Positions 35,008 to 44,886 are shown, numbered from the stretch's first letter. The stretch: 64,000 nt of DNA from JACDAN01 sp963827705 (GCA_963827705.1 CAWHBN010000010.1:1-64000); one strand, 5' to 3'. Numbers and translations: made by a program. The notes: generated from the letters alone by a model not told the origin.

Positions 35008-37581
35008 ATGCCACGCCAGCTCCCGAGCGCGACCGTGACCTTCGTGTTCACTGACGTCGAGGGTTCGACGCGGCTGCTGCACGAGCTCGGGCCGGAGGCG
35101 TACGCGGAGGCGCTGGCAGAGCATCGGCGAGTGCTTCGCAAGATCTTCGCCGCCGAGGGCGGTGTCGAGGTGGACACGCAGGGTGATGCGTTCCTCTACG
35201 TGTTCGCCGATGCGCGGGCGGGGGTCGCTGCTGCGGCGGCTGCGAATGTAGCGCTCGAGCCGGGTCCGGTCCGGATCCGGATGGGGCTGCACACCGGCGA
35301 GCCGCTTCTGACAGGGGAGGGTTACGTCGGCGAGGACGTCCACCTCGGGGCGCGGATCGCGGCGGCAGGCCACGGCGGGCAGGTGCTGTTGTCGGCTGCG
35401 ACGCGGGAGTTCCTGGACGGCGGCCTCACCGAGCTCGGCGAGCACCGGCTGAAGGACTTCGCGGACCCGGTGGCGATCTTCCAGCTCGGTGAGGAGCGCT
35501 TCCCACCTCTCAAGACGATCTCCAATACGAACCTGCCGCGGCCAGCGTCCTCGTTTGTCGGCCGGGAGCAGGAAAAAGCCGAGCTGGCGGAGCTCGTGCG
35601 CAAGCACCGGCTTGTGACCCTGAGCGGACCGGGCGGGTCGGGCAAGACGCGACTCTCGATCGAGGCGGCTTCGGAGCTGGTCGGAGAGTTCAAGGCTGGC
35701 GTGTTCTGGATCGGCCTTGCCGCGCTGCGTGAGCCGACACTTGTCCTCGAAACGGTCGGGCAGACCCTCGGGGCGAAGAACGGCCTCGCCGACCACATCC
35801 GCGAGCGGGAGCTGCTGCTCCTGCTCGACAACCTGGAGCAGGTCGTCGAAGTCGCACCCGACCTCGCCTCGCTCGTCGAGGTCTGCCCGAACCTCCATCT
35901 GCTCGTGACCAGCCGCGAGCTGCTCCGCGTGCGCGGCGAGGTTGACTACCCCGTGCCGCCGCTCGCCGAGCCGGAGGCTGTCACGCTTTTCTGTGAGCGC
36001 AGCGGGCTCGATCCGGACGACACGACGGTCGAGCTCTGTCGCCGCCTCGACAACCTCCCCCTCGCGGTCGAGCTCGCCGCGGCCCGCACCGGTGTGCTCA
36101 CCGCGCCGCAGATCCTGGACCGGCTCGCTCAGCGCCTCGATCTCCTGAAAGGCGGCCGTGATGCGGAAGCGCGCCAGCACACGCTTCGCGCGACGATCGA
36201 GTGGTCGCACGACCTCCTCGCCGACGACGAGAAGCAGCTGTTCGCGCGGCTGTCGGTCTTGGCGGGCGGCTCTACGCTGGACGCGGCCGAAGAGATCGTC
36301 GAGGCTGACGTCGACAGCCTGCAGTCGCTGGTCGACAAGAGCCTCGTGCGGCGGACCGGTGAACGGTTCTGGATGCTGGAGACGATCGGGGAGTTCGCTC
36401 GCGAGCGCCTCGCCGCCTCGCACGACGCCGACGCGATCGGTCGCCGGCACGCGGAGTGGTTCCTCGCGCTCGCCGAAAAGGCCGAGCCGTTCCTGAAAGG
36501 AGCCGAGCAGGCTTCGTGGCTGCAGCGCATGGAGGACGAGCACGACAACCTCCGCGCAAGCCTCGACTGGTTCTTCGACCAGGGCGATGTCGACGGCGCG
36601 GTGAGGCTGGCGGGGACGCTGTGGCTGTTCTGGTACATGCACGGCCATGTCACAGAGGCCCGCCGCTGGCTGCGGCGAGCGCTCGACGCTGCCCCGGACG
36701 AGCCGTCGGCGGCCCGCGCCCACCTGCTCTTCGGCACCGGCTACCTCGCATGCGAGCAGAACGAGAACGAGGAGGCGCTCGCCCTGCTCGAGGCGAGCCT
36801 CGCCTGCGCGAAGGAGGTCGGAGCCACCGCGACGGCCGCGATCGCCGCGTCCGTCCTCTGCGCCATGCGGGCCGAGGCCAGCACTAGCACGCCCGATCGT
36901 CGTGCGGCAGTAGCCGTGGGCGAGGAAGCGGTCGCTCTCGCGCGCGCGGAAGGCGACGACTTCGTGCTCGGGATCGCGCTGAACAACCTTGGCCTGGTGA
37001 TGGCGATGTTCGGAGAGAACGAGCGAGCGGCGGCCTACTTCGAGGAGAGCCTGGAGGTGCGCCGACGGATCGGCGATCTCTCGCGGATCGCCCTATCGCT
37101 GAGCAACGTTGCCGAGGCGGCGCTCCAGGAGGGAGAGACGACCAAGGCTGCCACCATGTTCGCCGAGGCGGCCGAGATCGCCACCACGATCGGCGACAAA
37201 CGGCAAATCCTCGGGGCGCTCGCAGGGCTAGGTCAGGTCGCCTACCGCGAAGAGCGATGGGAGGTGGCAGGCACGCACACACGGGAAAGCCTGCGCCTCG
37301 CACATGAGCTCGGCATGAAGCTCAGCGTGGCAGTCGACATCCTCTACCTCGCCGGGATCGCCGCGGCCACGGAAGACGCGGCGCGGGCTGTTCGGCTCGC
37401 AGTCGCAGCCGCATTCCACCTCTCGCTCCTTGCTCCCCACGAGGCCGACAATCCCGACTACCAGGGGATCATCGAGAGCGTGAAAGAGGCCTGCGACCCG
37501 GAAACCTGGGAGCGAGCCTCGGCGGAGGGCCGGGCAATGAGTCTCGACGAGGCCGCAGACTACGCACTCTCCTCCGCCTGA
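35008..37581 (+). CDS. Class III cyclase domain fused to STAND ATPase and TPR region
   Basis: An intact 857-residue regulator. Residues ~10-165 form an adenylate/guanylate cyclase domain with both metal aspartates (TFVFTDVEGSTRLLHEL and DTQGDAFLYVF) and IRMGLHTGEPL. The AfsR/SARP-like NTPase follows, with Walker A LSGPGGSGKTRLS near residue 212, LLLLDNLEQV as Walker B and LPLAVELAAARTGVL. The C-terminal third (about residues 500-850) is a helical tetratricopeptide-like array with AFGENERAAAYFEESLEVRR-type repeats (MFGENERAAAYFEESLEV). No DNA-binding domain is seen. Such proteins are frequent in actinobacteria, and many of their cyclase domains are uncharacterised. It lies between att-like copies C and D. 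Confidence 0.92.
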   Translation: MPRQLPSATVTFVFTDVEGSTRLLHELGPEAYAEALAEHRRVLRKIFAAEGGVEVDTQGDAFLYVFADARAGVAAAAAANVALEPGPVRIRMGLHTGEPLLTGEGYVGEDVHLGARIAAAGHGGQVLLSAATREFLDGGLTELGEHRLKDFADPVAIFQLGEERFPPLKTISNTNLPRPASSFVGREQEKAELAELVRKHRLVTLSGPGGSGKTRLSIEAASELVGEFKAGVFWIGLAALREPTLVLETVGQTLGAKNGLADHIRERELLLLLDNLEQVVEVAPDLASLVEVCPNLHLLVTSRELLRVRGEVDYPVPPLAEPEAVTLFCERSGLDPDDTTVELCRRLDNLPLAVELAAARTGVLTAPQILDRLAQRLDLLKGGRDAEARQHTLRATIEWSHDLLADDEKQLFARLSVLAGGSTLDAAEEIVEADVDSLQSLVDKSLVRRTGERFWMLETIGEFARERLAASHDADAIGRRHAEWFLALAEKAEPFLKGAEQASWLQRMEDEHDNLRASLDWFFDQGDVDGAVRLAGTLWLFWYMHGHVTEARRWLRRALDAAPDEPSAARAHLLFGTGYLACEQNENEEALALLEASLACAKEVGATATAAIAASVLCAMRAEASTSTPDRRAAVAVGEEAVALARAEGDDFVLGIALNNLGLVMAMFGENERAAAYFEESLEVRRRIGDLSRIALSLSNVAEAALQEGETTKAATMFAEAAEIATTIGDKRQILGALAGLGQVAYREERWEVAGTHTRESLRLAHELGMKLSVAVDILYLAGIAAATEDAARAVRLAVAAAFHLSLLAPHEADNPDYQGIIESVKEACDPETWERASAEGRAMSLDEAADYALSSA

Positions 37582-37623
37582 CCGCCTCTGCAGAGGCTGA
37601 GGGCGGCGCTCGCCTGAGGCCGA

Positions 37624-37793
37624 CGTGAAGCCGGAGGCGGGCGAGCGCTCCGGGAGCTCGAGCGGCTCCAGACGGTGCTCGCCTCGAGCTAGGCGACCGA
37701 CGTCGCGACGCTCGATGCCGAGGCGAACGAGCTCCGGGGCACGATCCGATCACGTCGCACGGAGCTCGCGTCGGTCCTCGGCGAATTGGACTA
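37624..37793 (+). pseudogene. Possible remnant of a short coiled-coil gene
   Basis: One frame reads LRELERLQTVLAS, a TAG, and then DVATLDAEANELRGTIRSRR and TELASVLGELD before a TAA. The heptad-like spacing on both sides of the stop suggests a small coiled-coil protein broken by a nonsense change. There is no clear start. It could also be chance in GC-rich sequence. Confidence 0.2.
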
Positions 37794-37843
37794 ACGCGCC
37801 CTGGCGCCTAGGTCCTCGTGCCGAACCCCGCCCGGCCGGCGAT

Positions 37844-37887
37844 GGGAGGGGATCGCCACGCCCGGATCGACGCGGCGATCCCCCTCC
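37844..37887. terminator. Terminator-like inverted repeat after the GH3 gene
   Basis: A 13-14-bp imperfect stem (gggaggggatcgcc and ggcgatccccctcc) with a 16-base loop lies 6 bases beyond the stop of the GH3 gene on the minus strand. One unpaired C is the only flaw. It also faces the end of the plus-strand cyclase gene. Confidence 0.5.
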
Positions 37888-37892
37888 GTGGA

Positions 37893-40355
37893 TCAGTTGA
37901 TGGTGAACGGCGCCGACGCGGCGACGTCGTACGGTGTGGTGTTGTTCTTGTTCAACTGGACGATGTAGGCACCTGGGTCCACCTTCGGCGGTGCTGACGC
38001 GTCGATGTCACCCTGCGTTTCGGCCAGCGTGGAGACCGGGAATCGAACCACGACGGTCTTGGACTGGCCGGCGTCGAGCGTTACGCGCGTGAAACTCACC
38101 AGCCGCTGCGGTGGTACGACCACACTGCTGACCGGCTGGGCCACGTACACGGGAACGATGTTCGTCCCACTGCGGGACCCGGTGTTGGTGACCGTGAAGG
38201 TCGCCGTCGCGGTGCCGTTCCGCGCGACGTTCGGTGTCACCGAGAGATTGGTGGTCGTGAACGTGGTGTAGGACAGGCCGAACCCGAACGGGTACAGCGG
38301 GTTGTACGCATGGCCTTGACCGAAACCGGTGCCCGGTAGCTGGTCGAAGAACTTCGGCTGGTCGCCCAGCGGAGACGGTGCGTTACCGTTGAAGTCCCCG
38401 CCCGGCGCGGCGGCGTCGGACGGCCAGCTGATCGAGAGCTTGCCGCTGGGGTTGACCTTGCCGAAGATCACGTCCGCGACGGCCTGGCCGGCCTCGGTGC
38501 TGCCCTGGTAGGCCATGAGAATCGCGTTCGCGTTCTCGGCATCGGGACCCAGTCCCACCGGACGCCCGGCGATCACGACGACGATCACTGGTTTGCCGGT
38601 GCCCTCCAGCGTCTTGATCAGCGCCTTCTGGTCAGGCGGCAGTTGGGGCGCAGGGTTGTCGCCCAGGCCTTCGGCGTACGCCTTCTCGCCTACTGCGACG
38701 ACGTATGCGTCCGCGGGCGTGTTCGCGGCCGTGGTGCCGTCCGGCACGTAGACCGCGTTGGGATCGTTGTTACGGATCCCCTGCTGCACCGTGGTGCCGG
38801 GCGGAATCTGGTCAGGCGGGCCCATGCAGCAGACGTGGCCGGCACCGAAGACACCTTGCCAGCTGACACTCCAGCCGCCGAGCTGGTTGGTCATCGAGTC
38901 CGCACTCGGGCCGGTGACGACGACCTTGGCGGACGGGGAGAGCGGCAACGTGTTGTTCTGGTTGCGCAGCAGCGTCATGGACTCCTGCGCGGCCTTGAGC
39001 GTGGCGTCCCGTCCAGCGGTGACTGCCGCGTTGGCCGCGTTGGCATCCACACACGGGGTGTTGGTGTCGCTGACGCACGGCTGGTCGAACAGGCCGAGCT
39101 CGAACTTGAGGGTGAGAATCCGTCGCACTGCTTCATTGATCCGCGCCACCGAGATCGCATGGCGCTGCACGTCCTGGAGGATGGCGGTCTGCCACTGCTC
39201 GGAGTTGTTCACGTACATGGCCATATCGACGCCGGCGTTCACGGCCTCGGCAATCGCCTCAGCCGGATTGGCGGCAGTGTGGTAGGCCGTCTGCAGCGCC
39301 TGCACGTCCTGGTAGTCACTGATCACGACGCCCCGGAAGTGCATCTGCTTGCGGAGGATGTCGGTCAGCAGGTAGTGCGAGCCCGTCGCCGGAACGCCGT
39401 TGATGGAACCGGAATTGACCATCACCGTGCCGGCTCCGGCGTCAATGGCGCCCGCATACGGCGGCAGGATCACGCTCTGCAAATAGCTCAGCGGGAGCAG
39501 GGCCTCGTTGCGGTCGTGCCCGTTGATCGCCTGCGAGTACCCGGCGAAGTGCTTGACCGTCGCCGCCACGTCGAGCGAGTTGTTCGGGCCGGGCTTCTGT
39601 AGACCGCGCACGTTGGCGGCCCCCATGGCGGCCGACAGCACCGGTTGCTCGGCCCACGTCTCATAGGTGCGCCCCCACCGGTTGTCGCGGGACAGGTCCT
39701 GGACGGGTGCGAAGTCCCATACCCAGCCGGTAGCCCGTAGCGCGTCAGCGGTTGCTTTGCCGCCGGCTTGCGCCAAGGACGGATCCCAGGTAGCGCCCAT
39801 CCCAATTGAATGCGGGTACAACGGCGCCTGCCACGGATGCCCGAACCCGTGCACCGCATCGATTCCGAAGATCACCGGAATGTGCAGCCGGGAGTTCTCG
39901 ATCGCGTACTTCTGGATCATGTTGTACTCGTTGGCCCAGTCGTAGCCGGTGTTCCCGGTGCCACCCTGGCCGGTCGTATCCGGCGGGTTGTCCGTGCCGC
40001 CCGCGAGCAGAGAGCCGGTGTGATTGTCGACAAGCACCGTCTTCATGCACGTCGGGTTCGGCAGGGCGAAGCCCTGGCTGCCGCACGCGTTGGACGGGCC
40101 GGTCACGTTGGTGACGAGTTGTTGGTCCATCTGGCCGACCTTCTCTGGCAACGTCATGGCGCCCAGCAGGGCGTTCACCCGCGCGTGGATCGGCTTGTGG
40201 GCATCAAGCCACGGTGTTTTCGGGGAGTTGGCGGCATCGGCAAAGCCCTGGCTCAGGAAGGCTGACAGTCCTCCCGCCACCAAGACGCCGACGACGACAG
40301 CGATGACCGCCTTTCGTCGCCCGCGCACACCGCCCCTCCAATGCAAGTTCGACAT
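37893..40355 (-). CDS. Secreted glycoside hydrolase family 3 (beta-glucosidase-like)
   Basis: An exo-acting beta-glycosidase of 820 residues. The ATG at 40355 follows a near-perfect ribosome-binding site (aaggaggtcgag). A signal peptide or N-terminal anchor (KAVIAVVVGVLVAGGLSAFL) precedes the GH3 barrel: MTLPEKVGQMDQQL, IPVIFGIDAVHGFGHPW, NRWGRTYETWAEQP and VKHFAGY. The nucleophile Asp is in GVVISDYQDVQ (about residue 344). The second GH3 domain has TLLRNQNNTLPL and VVVIAGRPVGLG, and the C-terminus is fibronectin-III-like (YPFGFGLSYTTF, FTVTNTGSRSG). Substrates of similar enzymes are cellobiose, xylo- or gluco-oligosaccharides; the sequence alone does not decide. It lies in the last segment before att-like copies D-F. 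Confidence 0.95.
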   Translation of the reverse strand: MSNLHWRGGVRGRRKAVIAVVVGVLVAGGLSAFLSQGFADAANSPKTPWLDAHKPIHARVNALLGAMTLPEKVGQMDQQLVTNVTGPSNACGSQGFALPNPTCMKTVLVDNHTGSLLAGGTDNPPDTTGQGGTGNTGYDWANEYNMIQKYAIENSRLHIPVIFGIDAVHGFGHPWQAPLYPHSIGMGATWDPSLAQAGGKATADALRATGWVWDFAPVQDLSRDNRWGRTYETWAEQPVLSAAMGAANVRGLQKPGPNNSLDVAATVKHFAGYSQAINGHDRNEALLPLSYLQSVILPPYAGAIDAGAGTVMVNSGSINGVPATGSHYLLTDILRKQMHFRGVVISDYQDVQALQTAYHTAANPAEAIAEAVNAGVDMAMYVNNSEQWQTAILQDVQRHAISVARINEAVRRILTLKFELGLFDQPCVSDTNTPCVDANAANAAVTAGRDATLKAAQESMTLLRNQNNTLPLSPSAKVVVTGPSADSMTNQLGGWSVSWQGVFGAGHVCCMGPPDQIPPGTTVQQGIRNNDPNAVYVPDGTTAANTPADAYVVAVGEKAYAEGLGDNPAPQLPPDQKALIKTLEGTGKPVIVVVIAGRPVGLGPDAENANAILMAYQGSTEAGQAVADVIFGKVNPSGKLSISWPSDAAAPGGDFNGNAPSPLGDQPKFFDQLPGTGFGQGHAYNPLYPFGFGLSYTTFTTTNLSVTPNVARNGTATATFTVTNTGSRSGTNIVPVYVAQPVSSVVVPPQRLVSFTRVTLDAGQSKTVVVRFPVSTLAETQGDIDASAPPKVDPGAYIVQLNKNNTTPYDVAASAPFTIN

Positions 40356-40581
40356 GACTCGACCTCCTTGGGACTCGGATGAGCCGCAGTCGGTGTCGTT
40401 ATCGCCGAAGCACCGGGGATACAAACGCATCGTTGGCGAACTAATGGCCTGGGCATCAGCGTCTGCGCGACCTCTGTGCGGAAGGTGCTACTCGCAGAAG
40501 GCCTTCAGCCGGCGCCCGAGCGCAGCCATTCGTCCTGGGGTGCTTTCTGCGCGCGCGGATTCGAACCGACCTCGCTGCGTA

Positions 40582-40616
40582 GGAAGAGGGCTTTACGAAA
40601 AGGCCTGCAAATCAGG
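40582..40616 (+). repeat. tRNA-Thr tail copy (copy E)
   Basis: The sequence ggaagagggctt followed 11 bases later by cctgcaaatcagg matches the last bases of the tRNA-Thr gene (ggaagagggctt) and its downstream flank (cctgcaaacgg at 24264). Here the T-stem end is the same as in the intact tRNA, unlike in copies B and C. Confidence 0.5.
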
Positions 40617-40753
40617 CATTCCGCTTGTCAAGGCAGCAAACCCGTGTCTCGTGCGGGCACTCGCGGGTGATCAGAGAGTGGGAGTGTTTGGGTGGTACCA
40701 CTCGTTAGTTGCGGAGTCAAGTAAAAAGGGGGAGTGGCCATGGCAACCGCGAG

Positions 40754-40789
40754 AAGGAGGGGGTCCACGGTGGAGTCCGTCAAAGGGCT
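40754..40789 (+). repeat. Degenerate tRNA-Thr copy (copy D)
   Basis: A decayed copy of the 3' half: aaggagggggtccacgg, then gagtccgtcaaagggct. The anticodon loop and the T loop are altered. It is followed by cctgtaaatcgg (40807), the same flank seen after the other copies, and a further tail-only match, cctgcaaatcgg, lies at 40907. Confidence 0.55.
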
Positions 40790-40958
40790 CTGAGATCAAG
40801 GAAATACCTGTAAATCGGCTAGTACTGTTGCCTTAGCTTCGCACCACAGGGCACCTCCCTCTAGTGCCGAGGCAACTCTCCGAGATCCCCCAAGGCCCGC
40901 AAAGCGCCTGCAAATCGGCCTATTGGGGCACGACCAGTGGTTGGATTCGCAGCCGTGG

Positions 40959-43724
40959 TTACTGCGCGCCGCGCCTCGTGTACAGATGCATCAGCTCGGC
41001 CCGCGACTTGACGCCGAGCTTGCGGTAGATGCGCGAGAGGTGAGCCTCGACGCCCTTGACGGTAACGAAGAGCGCTGCCGCGACTTCCTTGTTCGAGCGG
41101 CCATCGGCGACGAGGTCCGCGACGCGGCTCTCCGTCGCCGTGAGGTTCTCGCGCGAAGGCGCTCTTCCGGCGACGCGCGCGAGTTCGCCGCGTGCGCGCG
41201 CCGCCCAATGCGACGCTCCGAGCCGTTCGAAGATCGCGCACGCCTCCTCGAGGGCGTCGCGCGCGTCGCGCCGCCGCTTTGCACGGCGGAGGACGATGCC
41301 TCTCGCGAGCAGCGTGCGGCCGTTCTCGAACGGCTCCGGTAACCGGAAGGAGAGCGCGGCATCGAAGTGTGCGACTGCTGCGTCCACGTTGCCCGAGGCC
41401 GCCGCCAGTAAGCCCGAGCACCGCGCAGCCTGGACGAGGCCGAGCGGGTGGTCGAGCGCTCGCGCACGCCGCTCGTACCACTCGACCAGTGGACGAGCTT
41501 CGTCCTGCCTGTCGACTTCGACGTACGCCTCCACGAGGTTTGGGATCGCCTGGAGGTGGCTCGGCTCTCCGTACCCGAGTTCGCGCAGGCGCGTCGGCAG
41601 CGGTTCGAGCAGCCGCACCGACGCAGCGGTGTGCCCTTGGGAGAGCTCCACGAAGCCGAGCAGCGCTTGCATCTCGAGCTCCCGAATCTCAAGGCCGCCG
41701 CCCGCCGTCACCGCGTCGGCCGCAAATGCGGCCGCGCTCTCGTGTCCCTCGTAGGCCGCGACCTGCGCTCGGATCCACGCGCGGAGCCCCGAGCGGTGCC
41801 CGAGGTCCTGCCCGGCCAGCTCGGAGATCTGGTCAGTGAGCTCGGCGGCGTGCGTCCAGTTTCCCGCGCGCAGCTCGAGCCTCGCGCTGTGGAAGCGTAC
41901 GGCCTCGACCATCTCCTCGTCGCCACGATTCGCCGCGCGCCGCAGTGCGTGCGTGAATGCCTCGCGCGCCTCGCTGAACCGGTCGAGGTACATGAGCCGG
42001 AGCGCCTGGACGACGCTCGGCGGGGTCGGGCGCGGGGCCGCGTCAATGGCCTCCTCGAGCGCGAGCGCCTCGGCCAGCGCATCCTCCGACGGCCGGCGTC
42101 CGGCGAGAAAGTCGACGAGAAAAAGGAGTGACGCCGCGTGCGCGTACGTCAGCTGGTCCCCGGCCGCCTTCGCGTCGTGTACCGCGGCGGAAGCCTGCTC
42201 GCGGGCGCGGTTGAGCCGCCCGGCGACGAGCTCGACGTATCCCAGTAGGTGCCTGATGGCCGCGGTGAGGGCAGGCGCTCCTTCTGCCTCGTCGAGAGCC
42301 TGCTCGCAGAGCTCCCGGCCGCGGTCGATCGCTTCCGTCCAGCCGAGGCAGAACAGCGCCCGAGCCCGCCGGGGGCCCGGGGGTAGCACGTCCACGAGCG
42401 GTTCCAGGAGCGTTCGCGTCGCCGCATGCTCGCCGGCAAGCCGGTGGTGCTCCGCCGCGGTGATGAGACGATCGGCGCGCTCGTCCACGGCGTCGGGCGG
42501 CGTAAGCTCCGCAGCGAGTCTGGCGAGCTCTGCCGCCGCGGCCGGAGCGCCGCGGCGTGACGCGTCTCGCGCGGCCCGGTCGAGTGCAACGGCGATGCTC
42601 GGGTCGGGGCCTTCTGCTGCGAGAGCGAGGTGTCGCGCGCGCTGCTCGGGGTCGGTGACAGCCGTCGCGAGGCGCCGGTGTGCGTCGCGCCGCGAGGCGC
42701 CGTCCATGGTGGCACGCGAGACCGACGCGAGCAGAGGGTGGGTAAAGCGGACACGGCTGTCCGTGACTTCGATCACCTCCGCCTCGATCGCCGGGGAAAG
42801 CGGCTCCCACGGGTCGCTGCCGAGCGCGCGGGCGAGGAGGTCGACCGTACAGTCGCCCGCGAGAGCCGCCAGGCCAAGCGCGTCGAGCGCTCCGGCCGGC
42901 AAGAGCGCAAGCCTTCGCGCGACGAGCTCCTTCAACGTGGCCGGAACCGGGAGTGGCTCGCCGACCGCGACAGGAGCGGTGCGCCGATCGAGTGCCCGTC
43001 CGAGCTCGAGTGCGAAGAACGGATTCCCGCCCGAGGCCTCGACGACTTGGAGCAGCGTCGGCTTAGTTAGCGCGAGTCCGAGGCGCTCGCGGAGCAGCGC
43101 CTGCACGGCGCTCACGTCGAGTCCGTCGAGCCGGACGCGCGTCAGGCGCTCGCCCTCGAACGTCGGCCCGAGAGCGAGCGAGCCTTCCTCTGTATCCGCT
43201 CGAACCGAAACGAGGACAGCCACCGTTTCAGTGCGAAGCCGACGGAATGCGAACTCCAGCACCGCACGCGACGACGTGTCAAGCCAGTGGACATCGTCGA
43301 GCGCGACGAGCACGGGCTGTTCACGCGCCAACTCCCGAAGGGCGCTGAGGAATCCAGCCGCGACGGCACGCGGTTGCGGCGGATCTCCCTCCGGCTCGGC
43401 GAGGAGGAGCGCACCCTCTAGCGCGCGTCGCTGCGGACGCGGCAGGCCGGGCAGCACCTCGGCCACGCACGGTTCGAGGAGATCCGTGAGAGAGGCATGA
43501 GCCAGCTCCGCCTCCGCCGCCACGGGTTGTGCCGACAGGACGAAATACGAGTCGGAGGCAGCGACGACTGCGCTTCGCCACAGCGTCGTCTTCCCGATCC
43601 CGGCCTCGCCTTCCAGCACGAGAGCTGCCGGCAGCTCGCCGGTTGCCTCGAGGAATCGGTCGAGGCCCGCCAGCTCCTCCTGCCGGCCAACGACTAGCGG
43701 GACGCGGCTGCCGCGCGAACTCAT
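40959..43724 (-). CDS. Large LuxR-family regulator with N-terminal ATPase
   Basis: A 921-residue LAL-type (MalT-like) regulator. The N-terminal AAA/STAND ATPase starts VVGRQEELAGLDRFLEA with Walker A LEGEAGIGKTTLWRSAV near residue 40 and Walker B PVLVALDDVHWLD. A long helical middle region follows. The C-terminal LuxR helix-turn-helix (about residues 850-915) reads LTATESRVADLVADGRSNKE, VTVKGVEAHLSRIYRKLGV and SRAELMHLY. No frameshift is visible. Targets cannot be told; the divergent gene across 156 bases is the secreted metallophosphoesterase. Confidence 0.95.
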   Translation of the reverse strand: MSSRGSRVPLVVGRQEELAGLDRFLEATGELPAALVLEGEAGIGKTTLWRSAVVAASDSYFVLSAQPVAAEAELAHASLTDLLEPCVAEVLPGLPRPQRRALEGALLLAEPEGDPPQPRAVAAGFLSALRELAREQPVLVALDDVHWLDTSSRAVLEFAFRRLRTETVAVLVSVRADTEEGSLALGPTFEGERLTRVRLDGLDVSAVQALLRERLGLALTKPTLLQVVEASGGNPFFALELGRALDRRTAPVAVGEPLPVPATLKELVARRLALLPAGALDALGLAALAGDCTVDLLARALGSDPWEPLSPAIEAEVIEVTDSRVRFTHPLLASVSRATMDGASRRDAHRRLATAVTDPEQRARHLALAAEGPDPSIAVALDRAARDASRRGAPAAAAELARLAAELTPPDAVDERADRLITAAEHHRLAGEHAATRTLLEPLVDVLPPGPRRARALFCLGWTEAIDRGRELCEQALDEAEGAPALTAAIRHLLGYVELVAGRLNRAREQASAAVHDAKAAGDQLTYAHAASLLFLVDFLAGRRPSEDALAEALALEEAIDAAPRPTPPSVVQALRLMYLDRFSEAREAFTHALRRAANRGDEEMVEAVRFHSARLELRAGNWTHAAELTDQISELAGQDLGHRSGLRAWIRAQVAAYEGHESAAAFAADAVTAGGGLEIRELEMQALLGFVELSQGHTAASVRLLEPLPTRLRELGYGEPSHLQAIPNLVEAYVEVDRQDEARPLVEWYERRARALDHPLGLVQAARCSGLLAAASGNVDAAVAHFDAALSFRLPEPFENGRTLLARGIVLRRAKRRRDARDALEEACAIFERLGASHWAARARGELARVAGRAPSRENLTATESRVADLVADGRSNKEVAAALFVTVKGVEAHLSRIYRKLGVKSRAELMHLYTRRGAQ

Positions 43725-43880
43725 CAGGTAACCGGATTTTCACCCGCATCCGTCCGCTTGTCACGCGGGGTCGTGGCCCAGAAGTGTGGGGTGATCCCGT
43801 CTATCCGCCAGCGCGCGGGTCCGCAAGGCTGCGACGGCTCGCGCGAGCAGGGACCGACTCACCAGAAGGAGGATCAACGC

Positions 43881-44873
43881 ATGCACCGCTTGTTCGCACC
43901 TGTTGCCCTGACCGCGCTCGCCCTCGTCCTTGCCGGCTCCTCCGCGGCGCGCACGAGTGACGGCGGTAACGGTGGGGTCACGTACGCAATCATCGGAGAC
44001 ACTCCCTACGGTGCACTCCAGCTCGCGGACTTCCCGCGGCTCGCCTCTGCCCTCAACACCGATCCGGATGTCGAGCTCACCGTCCATCTCGGCGACATCA
44101 AGGACGGCGCTTCGCTCTGCTCCGACGCCTACTTCGACCAGATGCGCGCCAACTTCGACACGCTGGAGGACCCGCTCGTCGTCACGCCGGGGGACAACGA
44201 GTGGACCGACTGCCACCGTCCGGCCGCGGGCGGATACATCCCGACCGAGCGGCTCGCCCGCTTCCGCTCGGTCTTCTACCCGCGCGCAAACAAGAGCCTC
44301 GGCGCGAGGCACGAGTCATTGAAGACCCAGGCGCGCATGCCTGGCTTCGAGACGTTCGTCGAGAACCGGCTGTGGAAGGAGAAGAAGGTCGTCTTTGCGA
44401 CGGTGCACGTGGTCGGCTCGAACAACGGTCTCGTGCCGTGGTTCGGTGCGGCGGAGACGCCAGCGCTGCGGGCCGAGCGCCTAGCCGAGTACAACGCCCG
44501 CCTCGCCGCGACCCTCGCTTGGCTCGACCGCACGTTCGCCTTCGCAGAGGAGGCGGAGGCGCGCGGCGTTGTCGTGGCGATGCAGGCAGACATGTGGTTC
44601 AACACGCCGCTCGGCTTCACGGAGATCGTTCAGCGGCTCGCCGACCGCGCGCGCGAGTTCGGTAAGCCGGTGCTGCTCCTCGAAGGCGATTCACACCGCT
44701 ACACCGTCGACCGCCCGCTCGCGACGGGCAGCGCGCTCCACGGTGTCAGCACCCCCGCGCCAAACCTCACGCGCATCATCGTCGAAGGTCAGACAACCGG
44801 CGAATGGCTGAAGCTACGAATCGACCCCAACGCCGCCGAGTTGTTCACCTGGACGCGGATGCCCGTGCTCTAG
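43881..44873 (+). CDS. Secreted metallophosphoesterase-like protein
   Basis: A 330-residue exported protein of the calcineurin-like phosphoesterase superfamily. The start ATG follows a perfect ribosome-binding site (agaaggagg). A signal peptide (LFAPVALTALALVLAGSSAA) leads to the metal-binding blocks: YAIIGDTPYG, LTVHLGDIKDG, VVTPGDNEWTDC and LLLEGDSHRY. The usual GNH(E/D) block is replaced by GDNEW, as in other secreted actinobacterial members. Cysteines in SLCSDAY and WTDCHRP may form a disulfide. The substrate is unknown. A strong hairpin follows 14 bases after the stop. Confidence 0.9.
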   Translation: MHRLFAPVALTALALVLAGSSAARTSDGGNGGVTYAIIGDTPYGALQLADFPRLASALNTDPDVELTVHLGDIKDGASLCSDAYFDQMRANFDTLEDPLVVTPGDNEWTDCHRPAAGGYIPTERLARFRSVFYPRANKSLGARHESLKTQARMPGFETFVENRLWKEKKVVFATVHVVGSNNGLVPWFGAAETPALRAERLAEYNARLAATLAWLDRTFAFAEEAEARGVVVAMQADMWFNTPLGFTEIVQRLADRAREFGKPVLLLEGDSHRYTVDRPLATGSALHGVSTPAPNLTRIIVEGQTTGEWLKLRIDPNAAELFTWTRMPVL

Positions 44874-44886
44874 TCTGGTCGCCTCA

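Larger units (their letters stand above)
40356..40958. other. Gene-poor region with degenerate att-like copies
   Basis: About 600 bases between the GH3 gene and the LuxR gene with no convincing gene. It contains three degenerate pieces of the tRNA-Thr 3' region and its downstream flank (40582, 40754 and 40907), suggesting repeated insertion and excision at one place. Confidence 0.55.

Noticed and set aside
34861..36723. A 620-codon open frame on the minus strand
   Set aside because: It lies opposite the cyclase-STAND gene and has the Arg/Leu/Asp bias of a shadow frame; no motif was recognised.
40476..40670. A 64-codon plus-strand frame
   Set aside because: It runs through a partial tRNA-like tail and is best explained as non-coding att-like debris.
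41836..43500. A 554-codon plus-strand frame
   Set aside because: It is extremely rich in Ser, Arg and Ala and lies opposite the clear LuxR-type regulator.
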